Source: Curtobacterium sp. PhB115 | Lineage (GTDB): Bacteria > Actinomycetota > Actinomycetes > Actinomycetales > Microbacteriaceae | Reading direction: 5' to 3' | Assembly: GCF_003752025.1 (NCBI RefSeq) | Contig: NZ_RJKR01000012.1 | Location: 1 to 64,000, forward strand | Length of the DNA: 64,000 nt | Shown: positions 62,085 to 64,000 of the stretch, piece by piece | How the letters are laid out: each line of letters starts with the position of its first letter | Position numbering within the stretch: the stretch's first letter is position 1 | Program-made: the position numbers and the translations under genes | Notes under the pieces: generated by a model | Told to the model about the DNA's origin: nothing | The model's input: the letters and a program-made list of their open reading frames with translations, nothing else | The model's database searches: none

Positions 62085-63256
62085 CGATCAACGCCACCGA
62101 CCAGGCGCTGGACGAGACCACGTTCCAGCAGCTCAAGGCCGAGGTCACCGAGTGGGTCCGCGGCCGCGGCGAGGAGTGGGCCGACGAGATCGAGCGCACC
62201 GGTCAGGTCGCGCCCGAGCTGTTCCAGGAGCTCAAGGACAAGGGGTGGCTGAGCCTCGCCGCCCCGACCGAGCTCGGCGGCCGGGACATCCCGTTCTCGC
62301 GCTACCTCGAGATCATGGAGATCATCTCCCGCTCGCATGCCTCCATCCGCATGCTCGTGCACGTCATCAACGGCACCTGGCGCGCGATGGCCCCGTACGC
62401 CACGCCGGAGCAGATCGAGCAGGTCGTCAAGCCGAGCGTCGCGGGCGACAAGCTCGTCGCGTTCACGCTGACCGAGGCGACCGCGGGCACCGGCGCGGAC
62501 ATCCGCACGACGGTCCGCCGCGAGGGCGACACCTACGTGATGAACGGTGAGAAGCACCTCATCACGTTCGGCGTGAAGGCCGACTACTGGCTCATCGCCG
62601 CTCGCCTCGAGGGCACCACCGGCCAGGACGGCACCGTCGCGTTCCTGATGCCGAACAGCGGCCTGCCGGGCGCCGAGGTGATCGACGACTCGGACACCAT
62701 GGGCATCCGCGGCACCGACCACGCGATCCTGCGCTTCACCGACGTGCCGGTGCCCGCCAGCGCGCTGCTCGGCGCCGAGGGCCAGGGCCTCGAAGTCGCA
62801 CTCGGCGGCTTCCTGCTGCCGAGCCGGGTGTCCGTCGCGATGAGCGCCGTCGGCCTCGCCGAGCGCGCGAACGAGCTCGCCGTCGAGTACGCGAACAAGC
62901 GCGAGACGTTCGGCAAGCAGCTCTCCAGCCGGCAGGCGATCCAGTTCTACCTGGCCGAGAACTATGCCGACATCGCCGCGGCCCGCGCCCTGGTGCTCGA
63001 GGCCGCCCGCGCCTACGAAGCGGGCCGCCCGGACGCCGGCACGCTCTCCAGCGCCTCGAAGATGGTCGCCGTCGACATGCTCGCCCGCGTCACCGACAAG
63101 GCCCTGCAGGTGCACGGTGGCCAGGGCTACTGGAAGCGCAACGCGATCGAGCGCGTGTACCGCGACGCGCGCGCGCAGCGCTTCGAGGAGGGCACCAACG
63201 AGATCCAGAAGCTGGTCGTCGGCCGCGCCGTCGTCACCGGCAAGGCCGGGTTCTAG
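62081..63256 (+). CDS. Acyl-CoA dehydrogenase of the cyclohexanecarboxyl-CoA-type cluster
   Basis: A 391-residue FAD enzyme. FTLTEATAGTGADIRTT lines the flavin/substrate site, KRETFGKQLSSRQAIQF is the C-terminal domain signature, and RFEEGTNEIQ carries the catalytic Glu370. Its ATG overlaps the preceding stop, so it is translationally coupled to the EPSP-like/ligase fusion. In ansatrienin-type cyclohexanecarboxyl-CoA clusters an acyl-CoA dehydrogenase (AnsJ) is present, so by analogy this enzyme introduces or shifts a ring double bond. A beta-oxidation role alone would not explain the linkage. Confidence 0.87.
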   Translation: MTINATDQALDETTFQQLKAEVTEWVRGRGEEWADEIERTGQVAPELFQELKDKGWLSLAAPTELGGRDIPFSRYLEIMEIISRSHASIRMLVHVINGTWRAMAPYATPEQIEQVVKPSVAGDKLVAFTLTEATAGTGADIRTTVRREGDTYVMNGEKHLITFGVKADYWLIAARLEGTTGQDGTVAFLMPNSGLPGAEVIDDSDTMGIRGTDHAILRFTDVPVPASALLGAEGQGLEVALGGFLLPSRVSVAMSAVGLAERANELAVEYANKRETFGKQLSSRQAIQFYLAENYADIAAARALVLEAARAYEAGRPDAGTLSSASKMVAVDMLARVTDKALQVHGGQGYWKRNAIERVYRDARAQRFEEGTNEIQKLVVGRAVVTGKAGF

Positions 63257-63272
63257 ACCACAACCAACCACC

Positions 63273-63314
63273 GGACAGGAGGCGCGGTGCGGGCCCGCCA
63301 CGCGCCTCCCGTCC
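63273..63314. repeat. Dispersed GC-rich palindrome, copy 9, inside the cyclohexyl-type operon
   Basis: A 42-bp palindrome with three mismatches, core GGGCCC, between the acyl-CoA dehydrogenase and SDR genes. Confidence 0.8.
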
Positions 63315-63339
63315 TTCCCCACGCACCTAGAGGACCGCA

Positions 63340-64000
63340 GTGACCGACAGCACCAACGCACCCATCGCACTCAGCTCGCCCATCGCACTGATCACCGGCG
63401 CTTCGCGCGGCATCGGCCGCCTGCTCGCGCAGAAGCTCGGCCAGCGCGGCGTGACCGTCGTGGTCACGTACAAGGGCAACGCCGACCTGGCCGAGGAATC
63501 GCTGGCCGACGTCAAGGCCGCCGGCGGCGACGGCATCACCGCGCAGGTCGACATCGAGCAGCCGGAGTCGATCGACGCCCTGTTCGACCTGGTGCGGGAC
63601 ACCTACGGGCGCCTCGACTACTTCGTCGCGAACGCCGCCGCGAGCGCGTTCAAGCCGGTCGCCGACCTCAAGCTGCACCACCTGGACCGCAGCTACGCGA
63701 CCAACGCCCGCTCGTTCGTGCTCGGCGCCCAGCGTGCCGCCGAGCTCATGGACAACGGTGGGCGCATCGTCGTCGTGACCTCGTACGGGTCGCTCCGCGC
63801 GTTCCCGACGTACGCCGCGCTCGGTGCCGCCAAGGCCATGAGCGAGTCGTACATGAAGTACATGGCGGTCGAGTTCGGCCCGCGCCAGATCACGGTGAAC
63901 GCGGTCAACGGCGGGCTCATCGACACCGACTCGCTCGAGTACTTCTACACGAAGGTCCCCGGCCAGGCGCCGATCGAGACCGTCTACGAGAAGCTGCCGC
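63340..64000 (+). CDS. Short-chain dehydrogenase, enoyl-reductase type (ChcA/FabL-like), 3' end missing
   Basis: The first 220 residues of an SDR that runs off the window. The NAD(P)-binding motif is TGASRGIG (residues 19-26), and NAA near 98-100 is the SDR signature. The catalytic pair is Tyr158-x6-Lys165, the spacing of enoyl-thioester reductases (FabI/FabL), not the Tyr-x3-Lys of typical SDRs. ChcA, the 1-cyclohexenylcarbonyl-CoA reductase of Streptomyces collinus, belongs to the SDR superfamily, so this is a good candidate for the ring-reducing enzyme. The start is GTG 63340, with AGAGG about 6 nt upstream. It follows the acyl-CoA dehydrogenase by 83 nt. Confidence 0.8.
   Translation, partial: MTDSTNAPIALSSPIALITGASRGIGRLLAQKLGQRGVTVVVTYKGNADLAEESLADVKAAGGDGITAQVDIEQPESIDALFDLVRDTYGRLDYFVANAAASAFKPVADLKLHHLDRSYATNARSFVLGAQRAAELMDNGGRIVVVTSYGSLRAFPTYAALGAAKAMSESYMKYMAVEFGPRQITVNAVNGGLIDTDSLEYFYTKVPGQAPIETVYEKLP

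Overview
The window is about 70% GC and gene-dense, with many ATGA/GTGA stop-start overlaps, frequent GTG starts and typical actinobacterial gene neighbourhoods (coaD-yceD-rpmF-rnc-mutM-smc-ftsY-ffh; leuCD-murA-plsC-gpsA-ddl-thiL-rsmD-recG). It fits a chromosome of the family Microbacteriaceae. The genus Curtobacterium is my best guess, because the right end carries genes resembling those that make the cyclohexanecarboxyl-CoA primer of omega-cyclohexyl fatty acids, which are known from Curtobacterium pusillum. The genus call is inference.

Layout. 1-2,760: the 3' end of a 5S rRNA gene with its terminator, gltX, a thioredoxin-reductase-like flavoprotein and tRNA-Gln. 2,761-22,300: a surface-polysaccharide region. 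It holds a one-module A-T-TE NRPS-like enzyme and a five-gene operon (two GT2 glycosyltransferases, a GT2-like/membrane fusion, a secreted PIG-L deacetylase with three discoidin-like domains, and a GH16 protein). It also holds an opposing GT14-flippase-GT4 operon, a 57-residue Cys-rich protein and two single GT2 genes. A dyad, TGCGG-N4-CCGCA, lies upstream of each of the five main transcription units, at matching distances from recognisable promoters in four of them, so the region looks like one regulon. 22,300-28,000: a sugar ABC importer operon (binding protein, two permeases, small membrane protein, LacI regulator; no ATPase gene) and an MBL-fold hydrolase. LacI-type palindromes sit at its promoter. 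28,000-31,300: two identical tRNA-Glu genes, a crcB pair (fluoride channel), a histidine phosphatase and a FUSC-family membrane protein.

31,300-58,700: housekeeping. leuCD, murA, plsC, gpsA, ddl, a DUF3515-type lipoprotein, thiL, rsmD, recG, coaD, yceD, rpmF, rnc, mutM, smc, a TerC-family protein behind a candidate yybP-ykoY manganese riboswitch, ftsY, a 52-residue membrane protein, lipB-lipA, a VOC remnant, an RlaP-like nucleotidyltransferase, ffh and a YbdK-type ligase. 58,839-64,000 (window end): a fused EPSP-synthase-like/acyl-CoA-ligase protein, an acyl-CoA dehydrogenase and a 3'-truncated enoyl-reductase-type SDR. Together they look like most of a shikimate-to-cyclohexanecarboxyl-CoA pathway.

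Intergenic space is rich in repeats. Nine copies of a GC-rich palindrome of about 45 bp are scattered through the window, five of them between convergent genes, often next to two other inverted-repeat families. Tandem repeats also occur inside or at the ends of several genes. Many genes have a TANNNT -10 element only 6-10 nt before the start codon, which points to leaderless mRNAs.
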